From assembly GCF_000350225.1 (NCBI RefSeq), contig NW_005179069.1, positions 502,472-566,471 on the forward strand: DNA of 64,000 bases, given 5' to 3'. Position numbers and translations under genes: made by a program. Under the pieces are notes generated by a model. It made no database searches. It was not told the DNA's origin and saw only the letters and a program-made list of their open reading frames with translations. Of the stretch, positions 31,438 to 43,387 are shown in pieces (positions within the stretch are counted from its first letter, which is position 1; each line of letters starts with the position of its first letter). Source of the DNA: Chondrus crispus (Eukaryota; Rhodophyta; Florideophyceae; Gigartinales; Gigartinaceae).

Positions 31438-33825
31438 ATGTCGACAAGCGCCCCCGGAGACGTCAGTCCCGGGGCGAGTAGGAGCGGATCGGCAAGGGCG
31501 TCGAGGATCTCGCGAGGTCCTCGCACCCGAAGCCAGGCCAATACGGCCACGGATCCCGAAGGTCAAGAATCCCCGACGGGGATTGAAACCGACAAGGATA
31601 ACCTATCCTACAGGTTCGAGAAGATGGGCGAGAAAATTCGCCAAGAGATAACGAAAAATCTCGAGGCTGAATTAGCCCTCGTCCGGAAGCAAATGGAGTT
31701 GCAAGCATCCGAGTTCCACACCGTTTTGGGAGAGCTGTCGGCTCGAGTGGATCTCGTCGAGAAAGAGCGAGGTGAGACGACCGACGGTCTGGAGCCGGAG
31801 GTCTTAGCCTCGTTGAGAATTTCGGTCAAGGACGCGAGGCGCGACGCGAATCAAGCCTTGGAGTCCTTAGGAAAATTCAGAGCAAGCATCGATGACCGAT
31901 TCGATCGCGCCGCGCAACGTCTCAAGGACCTTGAGCAGGCCGCGGATCAAGCTCCGCAAGGATCGGACGACGAGCCGCTCCCTTCGGGTAGAGAGGGCGA
32001 CCGTCGGTCGAAGAAGGACAAGCCCGCTCGGCAGCGGAATTTCAAGTCGAAGCCCTCGAAGAAGGACAAGCGACGTACAAGCAAGGGTCACTGTAGTGAC
32101 GATCCGGAGAACCGCGACTCACAGTCAGAGTCGCTTGGTCCCTCCGAAGATGGTAACGGCGGTTCGTGGAACCATTCAGGCGATTCCGAACGCCGTTCAG
32201 AAGACGGAAACGGAATTTCGTCAAGCAAGAAAATTTCCTCCAGACGAGGCGGAGTCACTTCGTCCGCCTCGCGGAGAGACAAGGACGCGGAGCCCGAAGA
32301 TGTCGCAACGCGGCGCGGGCCGCGATGGGAGGAGTTGGAGGAGCTGAATCCGACCAACTACCTCTTCAAGAAGTTCCTTTCGTACCGAACGTACCACTTG
32401 CGGAACCCGCAGACATATTTGTCAAGTTCCCGGCGGACCGCCGTGCGAAAAATCAGGAGAGATATTCCGCCCAAGGTGAAGAAGGACAACACGTTCACAG
32501 GTGAGGACGGGGTCCTTGTGTTGGATTTTTTGGCAAAAATAGTTCAAGAGTTCGATACTCAAGAAATGAACGAAGGGCAAGCGATCCGTCTGTTGCCTGA
32601 ATTTTTAAGCGGCATGGCCTTGAGACAGTACACTTCGGTGTCTCAGACGGCCGAGGCCCATCACGGAAAGATATCCGTTTGGCCAGAGGCGGTACAGTGG
32701 TTGTTGAGGAGTTTCGCAACCGACGAGGCGATCCGTCAAGCCGTGCGCGCATTGCGAGAAGTTCAGCAAAGACCGTCTGAAGACGAGATGGAATTTTATG
32801 TCCGTCTGACGGACGCAAGCAACCGATGTGGAAACGTATATTCGATGGAAGAACAGATGACGATGTTTATTGAAGGACTCGATTCGAGTATCAAGCCGAT
32901 GGTATCTCAATACCGGCAAGACAATCGGGACGTTTCATTTTTGAGACTAGTGAATTACGCGAAGGCGCATGGCTCGGCGAGCTGCGCTAAGGACAAGAAG
33001 ACCAAGAAGGTCACGATTCAGACGCCGTCGACGTTGAGGGCGGGGAAGAAGCCAAGGGCTTCTTATCCCGGTCGCAAAAGTCACGCCGCCGTCCATTTAG
33101 CCGAGTACATTTCAGCGTCAGATGAGCGCGGTGCGCATGGAAGTAGCGAAAATCACTACGAAGGAGTGTTAGTAGCCGAAGGCGAGTTCATTGAGCCATC
33201 GGAAGGCTACGGACACGAGGACTACGGGGACAGCGGGTCGTCAAATTTACCGACGCCTGCATATACGACGGAGTCGTTTTCAGAGCCCACGGATCCCGTG
33301 ATGATGTTTGGGGGGCGCGGCCACACCCCGGCGCCGCGCATTCCGATGGAAGACAAGGGTACGACGTTTCCAAGGCCAGGCTGGATGGGAAGGCCGCAAC
33401 GTCAAGGAAGGCCGCCGGCCCGTGGAGGACCTAGAACGCCGTATCCCGTCAAGACGCACGGTCTGGTGTGCTATCATTGCTATGAAAAGGGGCACGCCGC
33501 GTCAACGTGCATTCTTTCCCTCCGGGAAATGCACCGAGTTTTGGAAAATTATGAGGCGTTGTCTCCGATGGAGAGGTTAGGGATACCATCGACGAGTTAC
33601 CTGAAGGTCAAGAATTGGTTCGATTCGCATACGGCGAGCACGCCGAGTGCTTCAACGCCGAGGTCGAACCAACCCTTCAGAGGGCCCACCGCGGGGCCCG
33701 CGCCGTCGGATGTGAGAAGGATCCCGCAGCGGCAGGAAAAGTGGAGAGGGGAATCTGGCATCAGTCGCGAGAGGCACAGGGTCGACGTACTGTGCCCGGG
33801 GCTCAGCCCCGTTCCCCGTCTCTAA
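31438..33825 (+). CDS. Ty3 element 2 Gag with CCHC zinc knuckle
   Basis: This intact 795-codon frame starts MSTSAPGDVSPGASRSGSAR. An acidic/basic coiled region (about residues 45-170) and a Ser/Lys/Arg-rich linker come first. The capsid-type gag domain follows at about residues 350-520 (DFLAKIVQEFDTQEMN, then LPEFLSGMALRQY and FYVRLTDASNRCGNV). The zinc knuckle lies at 33469-33510 (CYHCYEKGHAASTC, spacing C-x2-C-x4-H-x4-C). Gag forms the virus-like particle and binds element RNA. The protease frame starts within its 3' end, in the -1 frame relative to gag, with about 210 bases of overlap, consistent with ribosomal frameshifting for Pol. No convincing slippery heptamer stands out. Confidence 0.9.
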   Translation: MSTSAPGDVSPGASRSGSARASRISRGPRTRSQANTATDPEGQESPTGIETDKDNLSYRFEKMGEKIRQEITKNLEAELALVRKQMELQASEFHTVLGELSARVDLVEKERGETTDGLEPEVLASLRISVKDARRDANQALESLGKFRASIDDRFDRAAQRLKDLEQAADQAPQGSDDEPLPSGREGDRRSKKDKPARQRNFKSKPSKKDKRRTSKGHCSDDPENRDSQSESLGPSEDGNGGSWNHSGDSERRSEDGNGISSSKKISSRRGGVTSSASRRDKDAEPEDVATRRGPRWEELEELNPTNYLFKKFLSYRTYHLRNPQTYLSSSRRTAVRKIRRDIPPKVKKDNTFTGEDGVLVLDFLAKIVQEFDTQEMNEGQAIRLLPEFLSGMALRQYTSVSQTAEAHHGKISVWPEAVQWLLRSFATDEAIRQAVRALREVQQRPSEDEMEFYVRLTDASNRCGNVYSMEEQMTMFIEGLDSSIKPMVSQYRQDNRDVSFLRLVNYAKAHGSASCAKDKKTKKVTIQTPSTLRAGKKPRASYPGRKSHAAVHLAEYISASDERGAHGSSENHYEGVLVAEGEFIEPSEGYGHEDYGDSGSSNLPTPAYTTESFSEPTDPVMMFGGRGHTPAPRIPMEDKGTTFPRPGWMGRPQRQGRPPARGGPRTPYPVKTHGLVCYHCYEKGHAASTCILSLREMHRVLENYEALSPMERLGIPSTSYLKVKNWFDSHTASTPSASTPRSNQPFRGPTAGPAPSDVRRIPQRQEKWRGESGISRERHRVDVLCPGLSPVPRL

Positions 33826-35036
33826 AGGAAAAGTCAGGCCTCGAGGAGGAGGTTGTTGGATTGGTGGATAAGCCCAAAGGGCCAGCTCAAGTCAAGAAAA
33901 TTTTGAGCCGAGCCCGAGATCATCCGCTGGAAGAAGTTCGAAGACCCTGGTACAGGGTTAAGCGAAGGGAATGTCCCGAGAAGATTTTGGTTCTTGCGCG
34001 AAAAAACTACAAAGTTTACGCGAACATTGGACCAACAGTCGGATTGATGAGCCGGGTGTTGTCTGTTTTAGACACTGGCGCCGGACCAAACCTTGTGCGA
34101 AAGTCGGAACTCCGAGCTGGAATGGAATCTCTAGTGTCCTACGGACCGACCCAAGACATTGGCGACGCGAACAATAGGCCACACAGGACTCTCGGCACAA
34201 TTAGAATGCCTGTGAGGCTTGGAAAATTTGTGGCCGCAGCCGAGTTTATTGTATGCGAGAAACTAGCCGTCCCGCTAATTCTAGGCGCGGACTACTGTGA
34301 CCGGTTTGTGGAAGCAATTTATCCAAGGAAGAAAACGGTTGAGTTGGCGGATTTCTCGGAGGTTCCGATAGTTAGGCGGTTCTCGACGAGAAGAGGGAAA
34401 AAGAATCTCGTCCCGGGAGAGGACGAGAATGATGGAAAGGTGGAGCGAATTTCCCCTAACGTAAAAGTGGCAAGAGCCACGACTATCGAGCCAGGGACGC
34501 AACGCGTCGTGGAATGCACCTCGAAGAGGGCGGGCTTGGTTGTGGTTCAGCCGTACTCGTCGTTGTATGAAAGGCACGGGTTGACGTGCACGATTGGTGT
34601 CGTTCAGGTTGAGCCTGGCAGGCCATTTCGTTTACTCGTTGCAAATTTTAGGACGTACCCTGTCAGGGTGCAAAAAGGCCAAGTGGTGGCAGAATTATTA
34701 CCGCACCCGAGAGCCGCGCTCGAGAGCAAAACCACCATTGGTGAAGTTCTCGGAATTCAAGAAAGGAAGAAGGAAAATTTGCCTAGTTCCACCAAGACGC
34801 CTACGGGCGAGGCAAGATGCGAACCGTCGGATCAAGCGCGCGAGGACCAGCAAGGGGAACGGGAGGAAAGGCTCTCCGCGACGGCAACTACGACGCCGGA
34901 GCGGCGGATTGAGCCCCCCCCCGCCAGACGTGGAGGAACTCGACCTGAGCCACGTGCCGGACCGGCTGCACGAGCGGTTCCGTCGGATGTTGAAGAAGTA
35001 TTCAAGGATGTGGGATGGGACGCTTGGCGAAATTAA
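33615..35036 (+). CDS. Ty3 element 2 protease region of Pol
   Basis: This open frame overlaps gag and carries an intact retropepsin signature, VLDTGAGPNLVRKSELRAG (DTG codons at 34071-34079), and the partner LAVPLILGADYCDRF. It runs to about 34915, where a run of nine C (34914-34922) separates it from the reverse transcriptase frame; a one-base slip there explains the change. Pol is not made from its own ATG but as an extension of Gag. The homologous protease in element 1 lacks the Gly. Function would be cleavage of the Gag-Pol polyprotein. Confidence 0.85.
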   Translation: MVRFAYGEHAECFNAEVEPTLQRAHRGARAVGCEKDPAAAGKVERGIWHQSREAQGRRTVPGAQPRSPSLKEKSGLEEEVVGLVDKPKGPAQVKKILSRARDHPLEEVRRPWYRVKRRECPEKILVLARKNYKVYANIGPTVGLMSRVLSVLDTGAGPNLVRKSELRAGMESLVSYGPTQDIGDANNRPHRTLGTIRMPVRLGKFVAAAEFIVCEKLAVPLILGADYCDRFVEAIYPRKKTVELADFSEVPIVRRFSTRRGKKNLVPGEDENDGKVERISPNVKVARATTIEPGTQRVVECTSKRAGLVVVQPYSSLYERHGLTCTIGVVQVEPGRPFRLLVANFRTYPVRVQKGQVVAELLPHPRAALESKTTIGEVLGIQERKKENLPSSTKTPTGEARCEPSDQAREDQQGEREERLSATATTTPERRIEPPPARRGGTRPEPRAGPAARAVPSDVEEVFKDVGWDAWRN

Positions 35037-36253
35037 TACCACCGTCCATCGGATCGAGTTGATTCCCGAGACTCGTCCCACCGCACAAGCCCCGTATAGG
35101 GCCGGGCCTAAAGCCCGCGAAGTAGAAGATGCAGAGGTGCAGAAGATGTTGGAGGCAGGAGTGATAGAACCAGCGCAGTCAGAATGGGCGTCGCCCGTGT
35201 TGCTGGTGCCCAAGCCGGACGGGTCAATGCGTTTTTGCGTAGACTACCGCAGGCTGAACGCAGTGACGGTGAAGGACACGTACCCCTTACCGTGCATGGA
35301 TGAGTGCCTGGACTCGCTTGATGATACCAAGGTTTTCTCTGCGTTGGACGCGATCTCGGGATATTGGCAGATGCCTATCTCTGAGCGCGATCGCGACAAG
35401 ACCGCATTTTCCTGTCACTCAGGACTGTATCGCTTCTCAAGAATGCCCTTTGGGCTAACTAACGCGCCAGCAACGTTTCAGAGAGCAATGGATATTCTGC
35501 TCTCTCCGTTCCGTTGGAAGTGCTGCTTGGTGTATCTGGACGACATAATAATTTTTAGCAAGTCGTGGGAGGAGCACATCGTGCACGTGGATGAGATACT
35601 TTCTGTATTGGAGAAGGCAGGTGTGAAGCTCAAGCTTCGCAAGTGTGAATTTTTCGTCAAAAAGATCAAGTACCTGGGCCATGTCGTTCGGCCAGGTACA
35701 TTGGAAGTGGACGCTGCGCGAACCGTCGCATTGGAACAAGTGAGATACCTTCAAACGCAGACCCAGCTCAGAAGCTTTTTGGGACTTTGTAATGTCTACG
35801 GCAGATTCGTTCTGCATTATGCGAAAATCGCGCATCCGCTCAATCAACTGTTGAAGAAGGGACAACCGGTCCAGTTGGAAAGGATTCGACGAACCTTGCA
35901 AGAAAGCTTTTCATAAGCTCAAAGACGCCATCTTGGCACCGCCGGTGTTGGCGCTGCCGAAGAAGGACCTACCCTACTCGGTAGATACCGATGCAAGCGA
36001 CTACCAAATAGGCGCTGCACTATTCCAAACACACCCGGATGCGCAACGCAAACCCATCGGGTTCTTTTCAAGAACGTTAGCCGCAGCCGAGAGAAAATAT
36101 TCTGTATCAGAAAAAGAATTTCTAGCGGTAATTTGGGCTGTACAGACTTTAAGACCATATCTATATGGCGAGCACTTCATTGTGCATACCGACCATGCCT
36201 CATTGAGGTGGTTGATGAACGTAACCGACCTCAGTGGGAGATTAATCCGATGA
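34923..36253 (+). pseudogene. Ty3 element 2 reverse transcriptase and RNase H, frameshifted
   Basis: RT motifs in order are PYRAGPKAREVEDAEVQKML, VDYRRLNAVTVKDTYPLPCM, LDAISGYWQMPI, RMPFGLTNAPATFQRAMD and YLDD (35533-35544), then YLGHVVRPGTLEV. A frameshift near 35880 leads to the tether and RNase H domain, with VDTDASDYQIGAAL and RKYSVSEKEFLAVIWAV. The frame stops at TGA 36251-36253 where a Trp would fit; coding resumes in the same frame (FDFEIKYKKGKANSQADALS). As read, the enzyme cannot be made in one piece. Confidence 0.9.
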
Positions 36254-38202
36254 AGGCTCCGCCTCTCGGAATTCGATTTCGAAATCAAGTACAAGAAGGG
36301 CAAGGCGAACAGTCAAGCTGATGCCCTGTCAAGATTACGGACCGCAGGAGAAACCGTCGACGAAATCGACGACGAAATCCCATGCTTTATGGCCGAACCG
36401 GCCGAGGGTACAGTGGAGAATGAGGAAAGTTTTGACGCGATAGACGACATCCTGGCTCTTGAGGGGGGGACCGCCCCTGATCGCCTCGATCAATTCCAAG
36501 CTGTCAATCCGGAGGAGCTCATTCGCGAGCAAGCCGTCGACCCCTTCTGCAATCGCATCAAGGAAGAAATGGACGCCGGAAAGGTGAGAACATTCAGCAT
36601 GGAGACCGAGGAACTCGAAGAAACTCTATGCCGTACCGCGTCAGAGTTTGTACAAGTGGTAATACCACAATCGTTAAGGGACCGCGTCCTAGGGTTGAGC
36701 CACTACGCAAAATTGGCAGGCCACCCGGGAGGCAGGAAACTTTACAAGACTTTGAGAAGATATTTTTATTGGCCTACGATGGCCCTAGACTGCTATGCAG
36801 TCGCGAAGAATTGCGCCGCATGCGCGCGGGAGAGGGTGAAGTTAAGAAGAAACACGAAGGAAATGAAGCTGTTCACGCCCAAAGCTCCGCTGGAGTTTGT
36901 CGCCATCGACATCCTCGGCGAGTTAATTACAACTAAACGAGGAAATCGGTACATTCTCGTGATCAGCGATCGATACTCGAAACTGGTACGAACCGTACCG
37001 TTGAAGAAGATATCAGCTGCGCACATCGCACAAGCCTTCGTTCACCATTGGGTATTCGTGTACGGACCGCCGGTCAAGCTGCTGTCCGACAATGGAACAC
37101 AGTTCACGGTCCGGTTCTTTCAGAATGTCTGCCGAATTCTGGGCATACGCAATGTGTTTACGACTACGTACCACCCGCAACCCAACGGCCAAGTTGAGAG
37201 GTTGAACCGCACGCTGACTTCCGCGTTGCGAAAATACGTTGGAGAGAATCCCAAGGACTGGGACCTATTTAGCGACGCTGTGACGTTCGCATACAACACG
37301 CAAGTTCATCGAACTACGAATATCGCGCCCTTCGAGCTGGTGTTAGCTCGGGCGCCGAGAAGCATTGCGTTACGTAAGCACAGCCAAGTTTGGAAGGATT
37401 TAGGTCGAATCGAGCGTACTACGTGAAATGGCAGTCGTGGTTGGAAAGCCTGATGAAAGGCGCTGATAGGAGTTTGCGAAAGGAACAAGCCCGGTACAAG
37501 CAAAATTTCGATGCACGCCTTCGCAAACCGCAATATGAGATCCCGCCGGGGCCCTACGTGTTCCTTCGGAAGGAGCAGGGCACGGCTAGCGAACCGAAAC
37601 ACAAGCTGGCACAAGTCGCCACAGGACCTTATCAGGTCCGAAGATCGGATCAACATACGGTAGTCATTGCCATTGGCGATCAGGAGAAACGCGTATCGCG
37701 AGACAGGGTGGAGTTAGCCCCAAGCCCGATGGACTATGCTCCGATAACTGGCCTACGGCAAGCGCTACAGTTCCTGGGAGAGCCGGAGGTAAACGAAGAA
37801 GTTGAGGTAATGCAGGACGAGGAACGTCCTCACACCCGTGCGCCTACGACGGGGGACCAGGATAATCTAGTTGGTCGAACGCCGACAGCGAAGACACCTC
37901 CAGACCTACGAGAGTTCGGAAAGTCCAGAGATGAGGATGAGCCGCTGGCTCTTCGGAAGGGGGAACGACAGTTGGACACGCAGGAAGAAGGAACTGAGAG
38001 TCAGGAGTATGTGATCGACAAGATCGTGGACCACGGCTACGACGGGGAGAAATTAATTCTGAAGGTGGAATGGTACGGTTATACGCCCGAGGACGCGACG
38101 TGGGAGCCCATTGAGCAATTGCCCCGCAGCGCGGCGGTCACGTATTTCCGAAGAAAAAGATTATCCTTGCCCGCGCAGATCGCGCAAGCGCAATCAGGAT
38201 AG
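36254..38202 (+). pseudogene. Ty3 element 2 integrase and chromodomain, frameshifted
   Basis: The HHCC domain has SHYAKLAGHPGGRKLYKTL and KNCAACARERV. The D,D-35-E core has FVAIDILGELITTK, KLLSDNGTQFTVRF and NGQVERLNRTLT. A frameshift near 37400 separates this from the GPY/F region (GPYVFLRKEQGTA, TGPYQVRRSDQHTV) and a C-terminal chromodomain at about 38008-38150 (EYVIDKIVDHGYDG, LKVEWYGYTPEDATWEPIEQ). The chromodomain keeps the aromatic residues expected for methyl-lysine binding better than that of element 1. The last frame ends at 38202. Confidence 0.88.
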
Positions 38203-40850
38203 TGGTAACCAAGAATTTCACATGTCAGTGTCAGTGCGGTAATCTGCGCGGGGCATAGCGAGCCGACCTGAGGGTCAAGAAAAGGAGAATGATGAGATGG
38301 AACGAACCAGGTGACGGGCCTTCAGACAGCCAACCCGCAAGTAAACGCAGCGCGCGCACGAGTAGAATGAGCGTCGTGATGAGATACTCAAGTCGGAAGT
38401 TGCGTAACGATGTGCCAAGCGAGAAAAGAACGCTGGAAGAACGGAGACATAGACTGGATAGTCCACCTTCTTCACTCTTACCTTCATAACTGTTTGGTCT
38501 CGTTTTTCTTTTATTTGTGATTGCTTTTGTGTTGTTTTATTTCGTTTTATTTTTGAGATGTTAGGGACACGACCCCGCACCGCGGAGGTCGGTCAGCAAG
38601 TCTACGAGGAGTCCAAGGACGACATTGAAGAGGCGATGATCTTCGAGATCAATTTCGCCTTTGACAAGGTTACGGCCGACGCCCGCGTCCCCGGATTCTC
38701 GCCATTCAGAGCAAGGCCCAGGAGGAGCTAAGAGACGTGGGATAACATGGCTCTACGACGGGTGTTCCTACGTCATAGATGGAGCCAGAAGGAGATGAGG
38801 CACTACACACATTTGAAACACACACGCACAATCGCCAGATGCCCGTGAAATTACGAATGGGATCAGTGGCCCACACACGCGTGAAGCGTAATTTATTTGA
38901 GAATATAATGGGTGTCGAAAGCGAACTATTGAGCGAGCGGTATCAAAGCGAACGCCAGCCTTGTCAACTCGCTTCGAATGTGTTGATCAGGCTCGACAAG
39001 CCGTGAGACGGACGTTTAACAAACGAGAGGATCCCCAAACAGGGACAATGTCCATGCGTACTTGAGATTGAGAAATCGCCAGAGGGGATGCCGTCCAAAT
39101 GGGACGACCCTGTTGGTCAGACGGTTGTGATCGACACACTCGCGAACGCATTTTATCACGCGCGACCTACTTATGCGTTTATCAGGATAACCCCGCTTTC
39201 GTTTCTGTTTTGTTTACTTTTTCTTCTTTTTTTGGTGTCGAGGACGCAGTCCTCGAAACAAAAGTTCGGAGGACTTACAGGGAACAGAGAAATCCTAAGG
39301 GAGAGGAGAAGCCCAGGCCACGATGCCGACGGCACAACGAGCCCAGGCGTTGCGACAATCGAGATCAACAGAGGATGGAGAGAACGGCTTGCAACCCATA
39401 CGCACATGCCGACGGTATGGCGAGTCGTCAGTAACAATTCGCATCGCGAAATGAAGCTGCGCCGGTCAAGGCGTAGAACTGTTGTCAACCGACCAGCAAG
39501 GAAAGGTGTACGTTATCAATAACTTACAACAAAGAAAAAAAATGGATCCTCGTTCGTAGTGAAAAGATGGAACTTTAGTTAGAATTTAGAAAGTAGCGAG
39601 AAAAAGAAGAGGAGGAAGAGACAGGGCGACAAATGAAGGGGGAGCATAAGTTGTAATCGGTTGGAGAAAGGACGATGGTGAAGGAAAATGGGGACTCCCC
39701 ACGATCAGGAGGACGAATGAGTGTCGAGATTCCGACTCGGACGCACGAACCGTGCCATTCTGAAAAAGAAAGGGAGAGAGCACTCGCCAAACAGGGAACG
39801 AAGATTCGCGTAGAGAGAAAAGAAGGGAAACTCGCAAACGCCCGAGGAAGACGGAAGTGATAATCGATGAAGTACGCGAAGCGCCGTGACGAGAAAAACC
39901 CCCACGCTTATTTTCAGTGAGCACTCACGGTTTGGCACTGTAGACCAAGAGGTACACAGGAGAAGGCTAGGGTTCTGTAATACGCGATCGCATGCCGAAA
40001 ACGAGGATCGCATTCTGTGGTAATTGGTACCAAGGGCAACAGCCCTCACCGAGACCGCATGCGTCTGTCGCATTTTTTATTGACGTATAGGGACTGGCGT
40101 TGTCAAGGAGACTATTGAATTTTTTCGATGGGGATCCCAGGGAAAACGTTGCGTAGGCGCGAGGAAGACTAAGGAGAATGTACACCACCCAACCCTGTTC
40201 ACTGTCGGTGATAAGGATCGCCAAGGGCAGACTACTGTACTCCCTAAAGGATAAGCGGATGCGTCAGAATTGACGAACGGGTTACCTTCGAACCGAGGGA
40301 GAAGGTGTGGAAAATGGATGTGGTTGATCTACAGCTACGGGAGACGAATGGGAGGGGGGTTCGGGTCGGTGAAAGCTAACCAAGCGAAGATGAGGACCTC
40401 GTCGTGATTACGCCAGAAAAATGGACGAAAGCCTCAGGCTGCCAAATGGAGGCGTACTCAAACGCTGTATGAGAAGGGCCGGCGAGCAGGCAAAAGAGGG
40501 ATGGACCCTATGTGGAACTTCCGTGACGCAATGAAGGCAGACGGTACTGCCGTAGGTGATAAGACGCCGACGGTGATATGTCGAGGGGTATACGCAGGCG
40601 AAGGGGGTGCTTTGATACGACGTCGTACGCAAAGTCCCTAAAACGGAGCAGCAGCCCTGTGGCTCTGCCAGAGCGGGGAGAATGAAAAAAATGACGTCGA
40701 GGCTGAGACAGCCGTGCAAAAGGCTCGGAGAGGATCGCGGCGAGGAGCTTAGAGGATGGAGAGAAACAGAGAAATACTGTCGCCCGTGTAGCTGTCGACG
40801 ACAGAACTGAAAAAGGACGCCTGCCGCGAATAAGAAGAGGAAAAATGGAG
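38203..40850. other. Non-pol 3' region of Ty3 element 2, no gene recognised
   Basis: The stretch has short frames only. Near 38560-38740 there is coding-like text (QVYEESKDDIEEAMIFEINF), too short to assign. A CT-rich tract runs at about 38460-38560. Stops such as TGA and TAG interrupt most plus-strand frames, as in a decayed captured gene. Confidence 0.4.
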
Positions 40851-40858
40851 ACCAAGGA

Positions 40859-43210
40859 GTGACCCCAGGATCGAGGGGGGGTCGAGGAAGGAGTTTTGGG
40901 AAAGAGACAGTTAATGTGCACGGGCACGCGGGCGAGGCGAAGCGGGAGGAAGTGGATGATGCCAGATGCGACAAGGCCGAAGGCTTGGCAGGAACGAGTG
41001 TCGGAGACATGGAAGGAGCGTACCTCGCAAGGATGAAGAGACGTGACACGACTCACGGGGAGAGTCCGGAGAACGAATATTTGCCGTCGGACAAGACCTC
41101 GAATGAGCTACTAGATACTCCGGAGTTTGATTTGGGAAATGTTACTTCCGGACGCCTCCGAGTACACCTCAACAACACCCCGTGAAGATCGACAAGTGTC
41201 GCGCAGCCGGAGGGGAACACAGGACACCACTCGGAATTTTATTCGATTTTAAGGAAAGAGTGTCGCGGTCGAGGGCGCGGGACGCTGAGTATTTTTTGGG
41301 ACGAGCCGGCGTCGGAAAAACATGCGCCCTACGAGCAATTGCACATTGTAGAGAAGTTGCCACGCGCTTTACGAACGGGGGGTATTTTTCGACTCTAAGG
41401 CAAGACGCCAGAGAGGCAGAAACTGAAGCAACAATTCTGCCATGCTGTCTGCATCTCTAGGGGACGTGAAGGAGAGGACAAGCTGTCCAATCTGACCGAG
41501 CTGGAGGAGGTGCTAACAGGGGTTCAAAGTTGGGTTGCAGGTCGTCGAAGCCGGTTCATTTTCGATGACATATGGTCGCGCAACAGAAATGACGAGAGGA
41601 TCTTGCTAAAACTCTCCCACGCTGCCAGCATCGCGGCGCGAAATGGTGAGCTAACCGGCAAGGTTTGGTACCCCACAAGAGATCCGACATCGACAGAGCT
41701 GGGCCAGCAAGTTAATTTTGAACCGAGAAAACAGCGTGATGCGTACGACGTGCTGATTCATGTGTGTGGAACTACCACTGTCTCCGCACGTAGCAGGAGT
41801 CATTGTCAAAAAGAAAAATCAAGAGAGGGTCGCACCGGAAATATACCGGAGTTGTGAAGGTGGTACCTGAAAACGCTCACAGAGACCAGAGGGACAGGGG
41901 GAAATCGGCGCACAGGAAGCAAGGGACGAGTACGAATCGCTCTACGCCAAGCTTCGCTCGTCTGTACAGGTTCCGGACGCCCGTGGCAGCCAAAGGTCTT
42001 CGTCTTTCGCGGATACGCAATGCGCAACGCGCATTGCGTGTCATGAACAAACCGGATATGATCCCTCTGGCAGGGTTGAGGGATTCATGGGGAAAAGGTG
42101 ATGCTAGCATCGCAAGAAAGTATGCGACGCATATGAACAGTGTGGGGTCGGTTGACTTTCGAGATTTGGCGAACAGGAACGGCCAAGTCGTAAGTCCTCA
42201 TGATCTCACGCAGGATTTCGCAGTCTACGAAGACGACCGCGGGTGGAGGCCCTAGCTGGAACCAAAGGTGGTGTCGGAAGCTGGCTGACAGCTACAGAAA
42301 GAAATGACTGTGGTCAACGTTATTGTTGACGATCAAGGTCTCGAGGTTAGCGGGGCGGACAAGGGATATTTTTTTGAAAATAGTTGTGGACTGCTTGGCA
42401 GAGCTGAGCTGTTTGCTTGTTAGTGCGCGGTAGCTGATCAAGGTTTTTTGTTGATGAAGGCTGTGTGGCAACGGGAGGCAGCCGGGAAAGATGTGACCGA
42501 TGTCTCATTTCAGGAGACAGGGAGAACTGGAACGGCTGAAGACGAAGCGTTACCGGTAATAGAATTGGTGAGGAGAGCCCCGCGGGTGAGTGCACTATTT
42601 CGCGATGAAAACGTGGTGGGTATCTGCTTTTAGCCTTACAATAGGCCAGGGCACAACCGGCATGTCAAGAGCGTGGAGAGTTTCTTGTTGGATACTGAGG
42701 GGTTTGCGCACAGGCCATGGCTGCTGCCATTACGTCCATGTCTACCTAGAGCGGGTGAGAGCTTGTTAGAGACGTTCAAGACTCAAGCTACTTTGAACAA
42801 AGAGGCAATCGATTCGAGCGGTGCGGTCGTTGGATTCGCGTACGCCTGGAGTGGCGGAAGGGAGTCGGAAGTGTTCGTGCGTACCAATCCCGGGACATTT
42901 GACGAAACTAGTTATGTCCCTTTGGATCAGATCAAAAGGCGAAGAGGCCCTGAACCCGGCGGAAAACAAACACCCGCGGCAAGGACGAGTCAACGGAAAG
43001 GTGTGAAAAGTAGATGGAAAGGGTTGGATTGGTGGAATCGCAGTATGATAAGGGTTGCAGGTGCCTGATCTGACGCACAATTTCGCGATGTAAGGAGATG
43101 GCGGATGCATGTAGCGCACGAAGAGGCCCGCTTGCAACAAGGAAGGGCCGAGACGGGGTGCGCAAAGCTTGTATGAGAAGCTCATCTCATGTGGATCAAG
43201 GTCAGTGTTC
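40859..43210 (+). pseudogene. Broken NB-ARC/STAND ATPase carried in Ty3 element 2
   Basis: Fragments in changing plus-strand frames keep the order of an NB-ARC (AP-ATPase) domain. A Walker A motif is at 41299-41322 (GRAGVGKT). The stretch EVATRFTNGGYFSTL follows, and a Walker B/kinase-2 motif is at 41555-41575 (FIFDDIW). Then come the sensor-like TRDPTSTELGQQV and the winged-helix signature SPHDLTQDFAVYE near 42200. Walker A to B spacing (about 79 codons) fits the family. A second DLT-x-x-FA segment occurs near 43065 with LYEKLISCGS after it, hinting at a partial internal repeat. Such ATPases are molecular switches in immune and cell-death proteins. No repeat domain (LRR, WD40, TPR) is visible. 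It lies between pol and the 3' LTR, so it was probably captured by the retroelement. Confidence 0.6.
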
Positions 43211-43387
43211 CAGCCCGTTCGCTCCGATTGAAAATAAGGCATGTGAGTCGATGGATCGCAGGTCGATGGCACCAGTTGGTTTTCGTCTTACCCTTGCGCA
43301 CGCGGCGACGGTCTGTCGAAAAGGGATGAAAGACTTAGGAGATTCTGCAGAGCGGCGCGTTGCGCAAGGGCGCTCAGAACGGGGATA

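Noticed and set aside
33615-33830. Slippery heptamer for Gag-Pol -1 frameshifting
   Set aside because: The frames fit a -1 shift, but no convincing X-XXY-YYZ heptamer with a downstream stem was found by eye.
40408-41056. Long minus-strand frames in the 3' region of element 2
   Set aside because: They are antisense to the NB-ARC-bearing region, Ser/Leu/Pro-rich with no motif, and two overlapping frames are equally open.
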